Shown here: in pieces, positions 32,433 through 41,207 of the stretch | How the letters are laid out: every line of letters begins with the position of its first letter | How positions within the stretch are numbered: the stretch's first letter is position 1 | DNA from: Paraburkholderia sp. FT54 | Lineage (GTDB): Bacteria > Pseudomonadota > Gammaproteobacteria > Burkholderiales > Burkholderiaceae | DNA: 64,000 bases | Assembly (NCBI RefSeq): GCF_031585635.1 | Contig: NZ_CP134195.1 | Coordinates: 2,294,001 to 2,358,000 of the forward strand | Direction of reading: 5' to 3' | Position numbers and translations under genes: made by a program | The notes under the pieces: model-generated | Seen by the model: only the letters and a program-made list of their open reading frames with translations | Database searches by the model: none | Told to the model about the DNA's origin: nothing

Positions 32433-34933
32433 CAGCTCCCCTTGTATTCAGCCGCGCTGGCGGGCGACGTCGTCGCAGGCTTCTTCTGGTCCGTCGTGGC
32501 CGGCGACGACGCGCCGCCGGAAGGCTTGTTGACCGGCGCGCCATCCAGAGAAATCGCCGACTTGGGCTGCTGCTTCACGCCCGGCGGAGGCGCGGTCGGC
32601 GCCTGGCGGATCTGCTCCAGCATCTGCGTGCACGGCAACGGCTTGTTGTTGCTCGGCGCGAGCAGCGGAATCAGCGCCGCGAACGGATTGATCAAGCCGA
32701 GGCCGACCGCCGCGCCGCCGCGCAATGCCAGCGCGGCCGCGTTCACGCCCACGTGCGGATCCTTGAAGGTGCCTTTCACATAAAGCGGCGAGCGCAGCGA
32801 GAACACCCGGAAGCCCTTGGTATGCGGATGCACGCCGAGGTCCATCGACTCGTCACGCATATTCACGTCACCGTCGATATTGATCACCGCGTCATCCGTG
32901 TCGAGCGCGAAGACGCGCGAATCGAGCACGCCGTTGGTCGCGACGAAATCGGCGGCCGCGCAGTTGATCTTCACGTCGCGATTGCCGAACAGCTTTTCAT
33001 ACACGACGTTCGCCACGTTCAGCCCGGCCGCTTCCATCAGCAGGCGGCTCACCGTGCCGTCCGTTATCAGCGCTTTCACCTCGCCGTTCGAGGTTGCCGC
33101 GAGCGCCGCCGGCGAATTGCCGGTTGCGGTCAGCGCGGCGTCGCCATTGATTTCACCGAGCGCGTTCTGCATCGACTTGAAGTTCGGGAACAACTGCTTG
33201 AGCTTCAGATGCCGCGCCGATGTCGCGAGGCGGCCCTTGAGCGGTGTCGCGCTGCCGTCCAGATGAATGTCCGAAGCGAACGTGCCGCCGGCCACGCCGA
33301 ACTTCAACGGCTCAAGCGAGAGCACGCCGTCGGTCATCACGATGTGGGTGTACAGATCCGTGATCGGTAGATTCACGTCCTTGACGATGCGCCGGCCGGT
33401 GAACTTCACGTCGGCGTCGATCGCCTTCCAGCGGTCGGTGCGGAATTCCTCGACCGGCAGCGCCTTGTTCGACGGCTGCGCGGTTGCGTCGCCACGCTTG
33501 GCCTTGTTCGCGTTCGAATCCGCGCCGATCACAGGCGCCAGATCGGAAAATTGCAGCAGATGCGAGACCAGTTCGCCCTGCAGCAACGGACGCGGTTCAC
33601 GCGCCGTATAGATCAACGAGCCGTTGATATCGCTGCCGCCGACCCGGCCTGTAAAATTTTCATACTTGAAGACGTTGCCGGTGGACTTGAACTGCCCGAC
33701 GAGGCGTCCTTCGGTCGCATACGGCGGCGTGTCAGGCAAAGTCACGCCAGTCAGCGCATAGAGACGCGCCATGCTGTTGCCTTGCAGCCAGAGGCGCAGA
33801 TCGACCGCGGCGAGATGCGCCGGATCGGTGATCGTGCCGACGAGGCCGACATGCAGATCGCCCGCCTTCACATCGGCCTGCACCGGGAACGGCCGGTTCG
33901 CGTCCTGCAACGCCAGCACGCCGCCGACCTTGCCGGTGCCCGACACCGGCGTCTTGTTGTAAGTCCCTTTGACGGTCCAGCCGATGGCGTACGGAGGAAT
34001 CTCCTGCTGCGCGCCGGCTTGCGCTTGCGCCTCGCTCGCGCCCGAAGCCGAAGCAGGCGCGGACGCCACGACCGCGCCGCTCGCGCCCGCGGCGACGGCC
34101 TGGCTGGCGCCCTTCGAGCCGCCCGCGACCAACCCGCCCGAGGCGCCCGTGGCCGCCGTCGTACCCGACGCGGTGATATCCGTCGACGACGCGCCGGAGG
34201 CTGCCGCCGCGGACGCCGCCGCGGCTTCCGATGCCGCCTGCGCATTCGCCTGCGCGGTCAGCTTGTTCGCGCCCGACTTGCCGATTGCTTGCGCCGACGA
34301 ACTGCGCGACGCGGCTTCCTGCTGCTTCATCGCTTCGCCGATAGGGATCGGCTGGCCGAGCGTGTCGACGACCATTTGCAACTCGACCTTCTTCTGCTGA
34401 TCGGAGAGCGCGATGTTGCCCTTGGCAAAGGCGATGTCATGCAGCTCGAGCTTCCACTCGGAAGGCGCGCTCGACGACGCCAGTTTGAAGGTCCAGTTGT
34501 TGCGCCCGTCGAGCAGGCGCTCGAGGTCGACGGAAGGATTCACGAGGTTGATGGTGGGAATCACGATATCGTGCGTGATCAGCGGCAGCACCTTGACCTG
34601 GAAGTCGATCTCGTCGAGCGTGGCGAACTGCGGCTGCCTGGTCCAGTCCGGATTGCCCACCGTGATATTGGCCGCCGAGAAACGCGGCCAGGGCACCCAG
34701 CCCCGCCAGCCGGTCTCGCCGACCGGATGCCGCCAGCCGACCTTCAGATCGCCATTGATGGCGAACGGCCTGCCGATGGCCTGCGTCACTTTGTCGTTGA
34801 TATAGGGCCTTGCCCGGTTCCAGTCGAAGGTCAGTATGAAAATGGTCAGCGCGACAATCAGAATGGCGACGATCGCCAGCAGCCATGCGATGATTTTTCC
34901 GATCCGCCTTCCGATCGTGTTCGACACTGCCAT
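32432..34933 (-). CDS. AsmA family protein
   Basis: This 833-residue protein is anchored by one N-terminal TM helix (IIAWLLAIVAILIVALTIFI, about 13-32). The periplasmic part starts with the AsmA domain (FDWNRARPYINDKVTQAIGR, PFAINGDLKVGW). The C-terminal conserved domain (NGDAALTATGNSPAALAA, VANVVYEKLFGNRDVKINC, LRSPLYVKGTFKDPHVGV) is complete. AsmA/TamB-like proteins are thought to move phospholipid across the periplasm. An Ala/Ser/Gly-rich low-complexity insert fills about residues 205-310. The stop codon overlaps the start of the 42-residue gene. Confidence 0.9.
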   Translation of the reverse strand: MAVSNTIGRRIGKIIAWLLAIVAILIVALTIFILTFDWNRARPYINDKVTQAIGRPFAINGDLKVGWRHPVGETGWRGWVPWPRFSAANITVGNPDWTRQPQFATLDEIDFQVKVLPLITHDIVIPTINLVNPSVDLERLLDGRNNWTFKLASSSAPSEWKLELHDIAFAKGNIALSDQQKKVELQMVVDTLGQPIPIGEAMKQQEAASRSSSAQAIGKSGANKLTAQANAQAASEAAAASAAAASGASSTDITASGTTAATGASGGLVAGGSKGASQAVAAGASGAVVASAPASASGASEAQAQAGAQQEIPPYAIGWTVKGTYNKTPVSGTGKVGGVLALQDANRPFPVQADVKAGDLHVGLVGTITDPAHLAAVDLRLWLQGNSMARLYALTGVTLPDTPPYATEGRLVGQFKSTGNVFKYENFTGRVGGSDINGSLIYTAREPRPLLQGELVSHLLQFSDLAPVIGADSNANKAKRGDATAQPSNKALPVEEFRTDRWKAIDADVKFTGRRIVKDVNLPITDLYTHIVMTDGVLSLEPLKFGVAGGTFASDIHLDGSATPLKGRLATSARHLKLKQLFPNFKSMQNALGEINGDAALTATGNSPAALAATSNGEVKALITDGTVSRLLMEAAGLNVANVVYEKLFGNRDVKINCAAADFVATNGVLDSRVFALDTDDAVINIDGDVNMRDESMDLGVHPHTKGFRVFSLRSPLYVKGTFKDPHVGVNAAALALRGGAAVGLGLINPFAALIPLLAPSNNKPLPCTQMLEQIRQAPTAPPPGVKQQPKSAISLDGAPVNKPSGGASSPATTDQKKPATTSPASAAEYKGS

Positions 34934-35091
34934 TGAGAGGCTCCGCTACTTTGTTCTACGTTGAGCACCGTTCAGCACGTTGCGTGCCCGATCCTCGATC
35001 AGCAAGCGCATGTCGCTGGCGTTTTATCATGCTGCACACGCAGGTCGCGGCGGCCTTCGAGATTACCCATTCCCCCATTGCACATTTACTC

Positions 35092-35820
35092 ATGACCGAT
35101 GTTCCTTTCGTCCTCGCCGACGGCCTCGCCCGGCGCGATGCCGTGCGCGGCCAGACGCTGCTGCAGCCGACCACCTTCGCCCTGCACGCGGGCGACCGCG
35201 TCGCAATCACCGGGCCATCCGGCTCGGGCAAGAGCGTGTTCCTGCGCGCGCTCGCGCTGCTCGATCCGCTCGACGCGGGACGCATCATGTGGCACGGCGC
35301 GGCGGTGGAACGCGCCGCCATTCCGCGCTACCGGCGCAACGTCGCGTATATCCGGCAGCGGCCCGCGCTGCTCGACGGCAGCGTCGAAGACAATCTGCGC
35401 TACCCGTTCGGATTGCGCGCCTATCGCGACGTGCGCTTCGATCGCGCGCGCGCGGCGCGCCTCGCCGCTCAAGCCGGCCGCGGCGACGATTTTCTCGACA
35501 AGAGCGCGAGCGAGCTGTCCGGCGGCGAGGCGCAGATCACCGCGCTGATTCGCGTGCTGCAACTCGCGCCCGAGGTCCTGTTGCTCGATGAACCCACCGC
35601 CTCGCTCGACCCGGAGTCGTCGCGTGCCATCGAAGGTCTGGTGCACGCATGGTTCGACGCCGAGCCTGGCCGTCATGCGTCGATCTGGGTGTCCCACGAT
35701 CCGGCGCAAGCCACGCGCATGAGCGCGCGGCATCTGACCATGCGCGCCGGCGTGCTCGACGAAACCGCGCAGCACGAGACACCGCCCGCGCATCAGGCTC
35801 ATCAGGAGTTCGGCCAATGA
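35092..35820 (+). CDS. fetA: ABC transporter ATP-binding protein, FetA/YbbL-like
   Basis: This 242-residue ATPase has Walker A GPSGSGKSVFLRAL, signature SELSGGEAQ, Walker B VLLLDEPTASLD and an H-loop WVSHDP. The pairing with a YbbM-type permease marks it as FetA, half of an exporter linked to iron homeostasis and peroxide resistance in E. coli. The Q-loop reads RQRPALLDGS. The start at 35092 (MTDVPFVLADG) fits the family; the frame is open to 34933. It ends with an ATGA overlap into fetB. Confidence 0.85.
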   Translation: MTDVPFVLADGLARRDAVRGQTLLQPTTFALHAGDRVAITGPSGSGKSVFLRALALLDPLDAGRIMWHGAAVERAAIPRYRRNVAYIRQRPALLDGSVEDNLRYPFGLRAYRDVRFDRARAARLAAQAGRGDDFLDKSASELSGGEAQITALIRVLQLAPEVLLLDEPTASLDPESSRAIEGLVHAWFDAEPGRHASIWVSHDPAQATRMSARHLTMRAGVLDETAQHETPPAHQAHQEFGQ

Positions 35821-36623
35821 CCCTGCAAAACCTGACTCTGTGGGATGTGGCGATTGCCGCGCTGTTGATCGTCGTCAACGGTGTCGTGTCGGTGGCGCTC
35901 AAGCTCGATCTCGAACGCAAGCTCGCCTGGGCGGCCGTGCGCACTGTCGTGCAATTGCTGGCGATCGGCTACGTGCTCGGCTGGGTGTTCCGCTATGCCC
36001 ATTGGTACGTGGTGCTGCCCCTCATGATCGTGATGACGCTGATTGCCGGCTTCGCGGGCGCGCAACGCGGCAACCGCACCTATCGCGGACAACGTGCCGA
36101 CAGCGTGCTGTCGATCTGGGTCAGTTCGTGGCTGGTGGCCGCGGTCGGGCTATTCGTCGTGATCCGCATTCACCCGTGGTACGAGCCGCAGTACGCGATT
36201 CCGATTCTCGGCATGATCCTCGGCAATACGCTGACCGGCGTGTCGCTCGGCATCGAACGGATGAGCGAGGAATTGACCGCGCGGCGCGACCGCGTCGACA
36301 TGGCGCTCGCGCTCGGCGCGACACGTTGGGAAGCCGCGCAGGCGCCGGCGCGGCAAGCGGTACGCGCGGGCATGATGCCGACGCTCAATCAGATGGCCGT
36401 GGTCGGCGTGGTGAGTCTGCCCGGCATGATGACCGGCCAGGTGCTGGCCGGACAATCGCCATTGCAGGCCGTGCGCTATCAGATCGTGATCATGTTCCTG
36501 ATCGCCGCGGCGTCCGCCTTGGGGACGGTGGGCGCGGTGCTGCTCACGTATCGGCGGCTCTTTTCGGCGGAGCACCGGTTTCTGTCGGCGCGGCTCGTGG
36601 AACGGGCCGCGGCGCGGCGCTGA
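35817..36623 (+). CDS. fetB: ABC transporter permease, FetB/YbbM-like
   Basis: This 268-residue inner-membrane protein of the UPF0014 family has about seven hydrophobic segments. Signature stretches are LKLDLERKLAWAAVRTVVQL, ILGMILGNTLTGVSLGIERM, LALGATRWEAA and LPGMMTGQVLAGQSPLQAVRY. Its ATG overlaps the fetA stop codon. With FetA it should form an exporter, probably for iron; the substrate follows the family. Confidence 0.88.
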   Translation: MTLQNLTLWDVAIAALLIVVNGVVSVALKLDLERKLAWAAVRTVVQLLAIGYVLGWVFRYAHWYVVLPLMIVMTLIAGFAGAQRGNRTYRGQRADSVLSIWVSSWLVAAVGLFVVIRIHPWYEPQYAIPILGMILGNTLTGVSLGIERMSEELTARRDRVDMALALGATRWEAAQAPARQAVRAGMMPTLNQMAVVGVVSLPGMMTGQVLAGQSPLQAVRYQIVIMFLIAAASALGTVGAVLLTYRRLFSAEHRFLSARLVERAAARR

Positions 36624-36660
36624 GCCGCGTGCAGGCCCTCGCCACGCAGCGGACCTGGCT

Positions 36661-37218
36661 CTAGCGCTTGGCGCTGACCGCGACTTCCGTGCCGTCGCTG
36701 AGCGTGAGCGTTTTCGTGCTGCCATTGACCGGCATCGTGAAGCGCACGATCTGACTGACGCTCACGTCGTTCGGGCACTTCAGCGTCTTGCCGCCGGCCG
36801 TCACGGTTTTCACGCCCTTCGGCGTCTGCGCCTGGAAGCTCAACTGCACGCTCGCCGTGCCGTCGCCGGCGACCACCGGCGCGAACCGGATCTGCGTCTG
36901 CCGGATCATCGCGCCGTTGGTGTCGACGGGCAGCGACGCGTAGTTGGGGCACGCATCCGTCGCGGGAACCGGGCCGCCCGGCGGCACGGTTTTCCATGTG
37001 AAGTCGTCCGATTCGCCGGAGCGGATCGTGCGCGTTTCCTGCGAATTGCCGAACTGTTTGGATGTGACGCGCACCGTGTAGCGAATCGGGCCGTCGAGGG
37101 CGGACTGGGACGTGACCGTGATCGGCGTGGCGGCGTGAGCCATCGGCACGAGCATGCCGGGCGCGAACGCGCATGCGAGAGAAGCAACAACTGAAACGGC
37201 GGAGAGTCGGAAGCTCAT
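36661..37218 (-). CDS. Secreted protein of unknown function
   Basis: This 185-residue protein has a signal peptide of about 29 residues ending PMAHA, with mature start ATPITVTSQSALDG. The mature part is predicted beta-rich and includes two cysteines (DACPNY and LKCPND) that could form a disulfide. I recognise it only as a Burkholderiales-type conserved secreted protein. It converges with fetB and has no informative partner. Confidence 0.7.
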   Translation of the reverse strand: MSFRLSAVSVVASLACAFAPGMLVPMAHAATPITVTSQSALDGPIRYTVRVTSKQFGNSQETRTIRSGESDDFTWKTVPPGGPVPATDACPNYASLPVDTNGAMIRQTQIRFAPVVAGDGTASVQLSFQAQTPKGVKTVTAGGKTLKCPNDVSVSQIVRFTMPVNGSTKTLTLSDGTEVAVSAKR

Positions 37219-37454
37219 ACTGTCACCTCGTTGTTGTGCCGCTGCGCGCCCGCTTCAGCGCTATTGCCCACGCACCGCCAGACTGGACGAAGCCGGGCCG
37301 CGAGACACGCAACTGTTTTAGCATGATGCCCTACCAGTCTAACGCCAAGCGAGGCTGCGCGCGCTGCCCGCGAATCGGGTGTTAACCCGCTTGCGGCGAC
37401 GCGTTTTCCGCGCGTGTGGCGGTTCAGACACGCACGAATGCCCGCGGCCGCAGC

Positions 37455-37781
37455 CCTGGTCGATGTCGATATTTTGTGACGCCTGCCGGACCGCTCGAGG
37501 TGCGCGTGAGCGGACGCCTCGTCACGGACAACGGCGAGGTGATCCGCGACGCCCTGCTGACCGGTTTCGGCATCGCGCTCAAATCGACCTGGGACGTCGC
37601 GCCCTATCTGCGCAGCGGCGAACTGGTCAGCGTGCTGGACAGCTATCCGCTCGCCGAGAACGCGGCAATCTGGGCGGTGTATCCGAGCCGTTCGTTCGTG
37701 CCGCCGAAGACGCTCGCCTTGATCGAATTCCTGACGGCCCATTTCGGCGATCCGCTTTACTGGGACATCGACCCGGTATGA
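37455..37781 (+). pseudogene. C-terminal remnant of a LysR-family regulator
   Basis: About 108 residues match the end of a LysR substrate-binding domain: YFVTPAGPLEVRVSGRL, DALLTGFGIALKSTWDV, GELVSVLDSYPLAENAAIW and ALIEFLTAHFGDPLYW. Intact proteins are about 300 residues with an N-terminal winged helix, none of which is found in any frame upstream. The homology simply begins near 37455. This is the scar of a deletion, and no divergent target gene remains. Confidence 0.8.
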
Positions 37782-37823
37782 GACGGAGGCGCCGCCGACG
37801 GGCGCGAATCGATACGTCGTCGG

Positions 37824-38126
37824 TCAATGCTTGCCGCGTGTGCCGCTGGTTCCTTTGCCACCGGAGTTGACGTCGGTGTGCGCGTCGTTCTGCGTTTTTT
37901 GCTGATACTCGTCGCCGCCGCGACGGTCGGTGTCTTTCAGCCCCCGTTCGAGGTCGCTATGCGCCTGCTTGCCGACATGGCGCGGACTGTCCTCGTGCTG
38001 CGATTCCGGATCCTGATCGGTTTCGTGCGGCAGTGGCACGGCAGCCTCCTGCAGCGATTCGGGTTGCTTTTTGGCGTGCGGGTCCGCCTGCTTGTCGCCA
38101 TCGGACGATTGCGGTGAGGTCTTCAT
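37824..38126 (-). CDS. Small hydrophilic, probably disordered protein
   Basis: These 100 residues are almost entirely polar and rich in Gln, Asp, Lys, His and Ser (SSDGDKQADPHAKKQPESLQ, HETDQDPESQHEDSPRH). It has no hydrophobic core and ends GGKGTSGTRGKH. Such composition resembles stress-associated hydrophilins. It lies 48 bp downstream of ligD on the same strand, so it may belong to the ku-ligD unit. I do not recognise the family. Confidence 0.55.
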   Translation of the reverse strand: MKTSPQSSDGDKQADPHAKKQPESLQEAAVPLPHETDQDPESQHEDSPRHVGKQAHSDLERGLKDTDRRGGDEYQQKTQNDAHTDVNSGGKGTSGTRGKH

Positions 38127-38173
38127 GGTGTGCTCCTTGTCGTTCTGAATCGGATCCGCCGGTTGAAGCGCGC

Positions 38174-41164
38174 TTACTGCGCGTCATCCAGACGTTTTTT
38201 CATGGCCGCGGTGATGCGTTGGCGCGTCTTCGCATAGTCCGCCCACGGGTCGCTTTTGAGGTCGGCGAGGCGCTCGTGCAGATTCTCGATGGTCCATTGA
38301 TCGCCGCCGCTGGTGCTCGCCACTTCGTCCCACGAAAGCGGCACCGATACGCCCAGGCCCGGACGCGCGCGTGCCGAGAACGCGGCGACCGTGCTGGAGC
38401 CGCGGTTGTTGCGCAGGTAGTCGACGAAGATTTTCTGCTTGCGATTCTGCGCGCCCATCTTCGCGCTGAAGTACTTGGGCAGCGTCGCCGCCATGTGCTG
38501 CGCGACGGCTTGCGAGAAATCCTTCACCTCGTCCCAGCCGGCCTGTTTCGCGAGCGGCACGACCACGTGAAAGCCCTTGCCGCCGCTCGTCTTGCAGAAC
38601 GACTTGAGGCCGAGTTCCTCGAGCAGCGCGCGTGTCAGTTGCGCGGCCTCGATCATGCGTTCCCAGCCCAGCGACGCGTCGGGGTCGAGGTCGAACACCA
38701 CGCGGTCCGGCTTTTCGATATTCGACACGACGGCATTCCATGTGTGAAATTCGACAGTGCCCATCTGCGCGGCACCGACCAGCGCCTTGAGCGTATCGAC
38801 GGTGATCAGCGGCGGATGACCCGGATCGAGGCCCGGATGCTGCGTGACGTTCGGAATCGACAGCTTCTGGCTGTGCTTCTGGAAGAACAGCTCGCCGCCG
38901 ATGTCCTCCGGCGCGCGCACCAGCGACACCGGCCGGTCTTGCAGATGCGGCAGCATCCAGCCGGCAACCGATTCGTAGTAGTGCACGAGATCGATCTTGC
39001 GCGCGCCGCTGCTTTTGTCGATGACGCGCTCGGGATGGGAGACGCGAACGCCGGCGACTTCAGCCGGAGTCGCGGCAGTGTTTGATTTGGCGGCTGCGCC
39101 TTTGCCTGCTTTGGCTCTAGCAGCCGTGCTTTTCGTTGCAGCGGTTTTCGCGGCACTGACCTTCGCGCCGCCTGTCTGCGCGCCGCGGCTCTTTATGCTG
39201 ACGCCTTTCGCGTCCGCCGTTTTCGCCTCGGCGCCGGATCTCACCGCGCCAGGCTTCTGCGCGCCAGATACAGCCGCAGTACTAGCGGAAGCTTTGCGCG
39301 CCGTGCGTTTCTTCGGCGCGTCGTCGGATCCAGAATCGGTTTGCTGTTGCACGTCGGCTCCCTGGCGAGGTGTTTCCTTGACGATCTGCCGCGCCGGCTT
39401 GTCGTTGCGCAGGCTCACGAACGACGCCTGGCGCACGATGCCATCGCTTGTCCATTCCGCGAAATTGCATTCGGCCACGAGCACCGGTTCGACCCAATGC
39501 ACCGGCGTGCGACTGCGCTCGCGCGGCGCAGCGGCAAACGGCATGCGCGAGATCTCATGCGCGTCGAGCTCTTTCTTGACCGAGCGCAGCAACGCCGCGT
39601 CGAAACCGGTGCCGACGCGCCCCGCATACTGCAATTTGCCTTTACCGTCGTAGACGCCGAGCAGCAACGCACCGAACGCCGCCCGGCTGCCGGACGGTTC
39701 CGAATAGCCGCCGATCACGAACTCCTGGCGGCGGCGGCACTTCAGTTTGATCCACGTCGACGAACGCCCCGACAAATAGCCACTGTCGCGCCGCTTGCCG
39801 ATGATCCCCTCCAGCGCCATGTCGCACGCGCTCCGGAGCAGGTCTTCCGCGCTGAAGTCGAAATTGTTCGAGAAGCGCAGCACGCTGTCGTCGACGTCTT
39901 CAAGCAAGGCGCGCAGAATCGCGCGGCGTTGTTCGAGCGGCACGCCGCGCAAGTCGTAGCCGTTCAGAAACGGTATGTCGAACAGGTAGACGATGATGTC
40001 TTGCGGACGGCTCGCATCGAAGGCGTTTTGCAGCGCCTGAAAATTCGGCACGCCGTTCTGGTCCAGCACCACCGCTTCGCCGTCGAGCCATGCGCTTTCG
40101 ATACCGAGTTGTTCGAACGCCTCGACCTGTTTGCTGAACTTCGCGGTCCAGTCATTACCGGCGCGGGTGAACACTGTGACTGCGCTTGCCTTGGCGTCCC
40201 GATCGATGCGGGTCAGCACACGATAGCCGTCGAACTTGATTTCATACGACCATTCATCGCCGGGCGGCGCGGCGTCGACGAGCGTCGCCAGTTGCGGTTT
40301 GAAGGTCGCGGGCAAGCGTGCTTTCACCGCGCCCTCGATCGAGGGCGCGGCGGCAAGTTCTCGCAGCGACTGCGCGTTGCGCGTCGCTACGATGTCGGGT
40401 CGCCTGGGGTCGGCGCGACTCGACGAAGCGGCTTTCGCGCCATTCCTGCCGGCTCGTTTTGCGGCCGACGCAGTGCTCGATTCCGCAGTGGCGTTCGCGG
40501 TTTTGCCTGTGCCCCTCGCTGTCGCCGTCTTCGTCGTTTTCGTCGTTTTCGCGCCTTGGGCCGCCGAGGCGCTGCCGCTCAGCACACTGCCCGGACGCTT
40601 CTTCAGAATGTCGTACTCGCTCTCGTTGCGCGCTTCTTCATCGCGTTCCTTGATCAGCAGCCACTGCTCCTTGTCGCCGCTGCCGCGCATATGACTGCGC
40701 ACCAGGGTCCAGCCACCGTGCAGCTTTTCACCGTTCAGCCGGAACTTGAGTTTGCCGGCCGAGTACGTTCTGGCCGCTTCCGCCGCGCCGCCAATCGGTT
40801 CCCACGTGCCGCGATCCCATACGATCACGCTGCCCGCTCCGTAATTGCCCGGCGGAATTTCTCCTTCGAATGAACCGTATTCGACCGGATGGTCTTCGAC
40901 ATGCACCGCAAGCCGTTTCACTGACGGATCGAGACTCGGCCCTTTCGGCACCGCCCATGACAGGAGCGTGCCGTTCAGTTCGAGCCGGAAGTCGTAGTGC
41001 AGGCGACGCGCGTCATGCTCCTGAATCACGTATGAGAGCGCCTCGTCCGCTGCCTGCCTTGTCGTCTTCCTGCCGCCTGGTCTGCGACTCGCGCGCGTGC
41101 CCGTCGGCTCCGGCGTTTCGTCAAAGCGGCGCTTGCGGTTGTACAGGTCGAGTCTGTCGTTCAT
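38174..41164 (-). CDS. ligD: Multifunctional NHEJ DNA ligase LigD
   Basis: This 996-residue protein has the order phosphoesterase-ligase-polymerase. The 3'-phosphoesterase domain is at about 45-190 (HDARRLHYDFRLELNG, GEIPPGNYGAG). The ATP-dependent ligase domain is at about 285-600 with catalytic Lys310 in EIKFDGYR. The primase-like polymerase domain is at about 700-985 (VVFDLDPDASLGWERM, SGGKGFHVVVPL). Two Ala/Lys/Thr-rich linkers join the domains (about 195-250 and 610-695). With Ku, encoded 43 bp upstream, it repairs double-strand breaks. The long linkers are unusual in extent. Confidence 0.95.
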   Translation of the reverse strand: MNDRLDLYNRKRRFDETPEPTGTRASRRPGGRKTTRQAADEALSYVIQEHDARRLHYDFRLELNGTLLSWAVPKGPSLDPSVKRLAVHVEDHPVEYGSFEGEIPPGNYGAGSVIVWDRGTWEPIGGAAEAARTYSAGKLKFRLNGEKLHGGWTLVRSHMRGSGDKEQWLLIKERDEEARNESEYDILKKRPGSVLSGSASAAQGAKTTKTTKTATARGTGKTANATAESSTASAAKRAGRNGAKAASSSRADPRRPDIVATRNAQSLRELAAAPSIEGAVKARLPATFKPQLATLVDAAPPGDEWSYEIKFDGYRVLTRIDRDAKASAVTVFTRAGNDWTAKFSKQVEAFEQLGIESAWLDGEAVVLDQNGVPNFQALQNAFDASRPQDIIVYLFDIPFLNGYDLRGVPLEQRRAILRALLEDVDDSVLRFSNNFDFSAEDLLRSACDMALEGIIGKRRDSGYLSGRSSTWIKLKCRRRQEFVIGGYSEPSGSRAAFGALLLGVYDGKGKLQYAGRVGTGFDAALLRSVKKELDAHEISRMPFAAAPRERSRTPVHWVEPVLVAECNFAEWTSDGIVRQASFVSLRNDKPARQIVKETPRQGADVQQQTDSGSDDAPKKRTARKASASTAAVSGAQKPGAVRSGAEAKTADAKGVSIKSRGAQTGGAKVSAAKTAATKSTAARAKAGKGAAAKSNTAATPAEVAGVRVSHPERVIDKSSGARKIDLVHYYESVAGWMLPHLQDRPVSLVRAPEDIGGELFFQKHSQKLSIPNVTQHPGLDPGHPPLITVDTLKALVGAAQMGTVEFHTWNAVVSNIEKPDRVVFDLDPDASLGWERMIEAAQLTRALLEELGLKSFCKTSGGKGFHVVVPLAKQAGWDEVKDFSQAVAQHMAATLPKYFSAKMGAQNRKQKIFVDYLRNNRGSSTVAAFSARARPGLGVSVPLSWDEVASTSGGDQWTIENLHERLADLKSDPWADYAKTRQRITAAMKKRLDDAQ

Positions 41165-41207
41165 GGCGATGACGTCGTCGTGAGTGGCTCAGGCGCGACA
41201 CAGACGC

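Noticed and set aside
33551..34936. A 461-codon Arg-rich frame antisense to the AsmA-family gene
   Set aside because: Its composition comes from the reverse reading of the Ala/Ser-rich insert; there is no ribosome site or domain.
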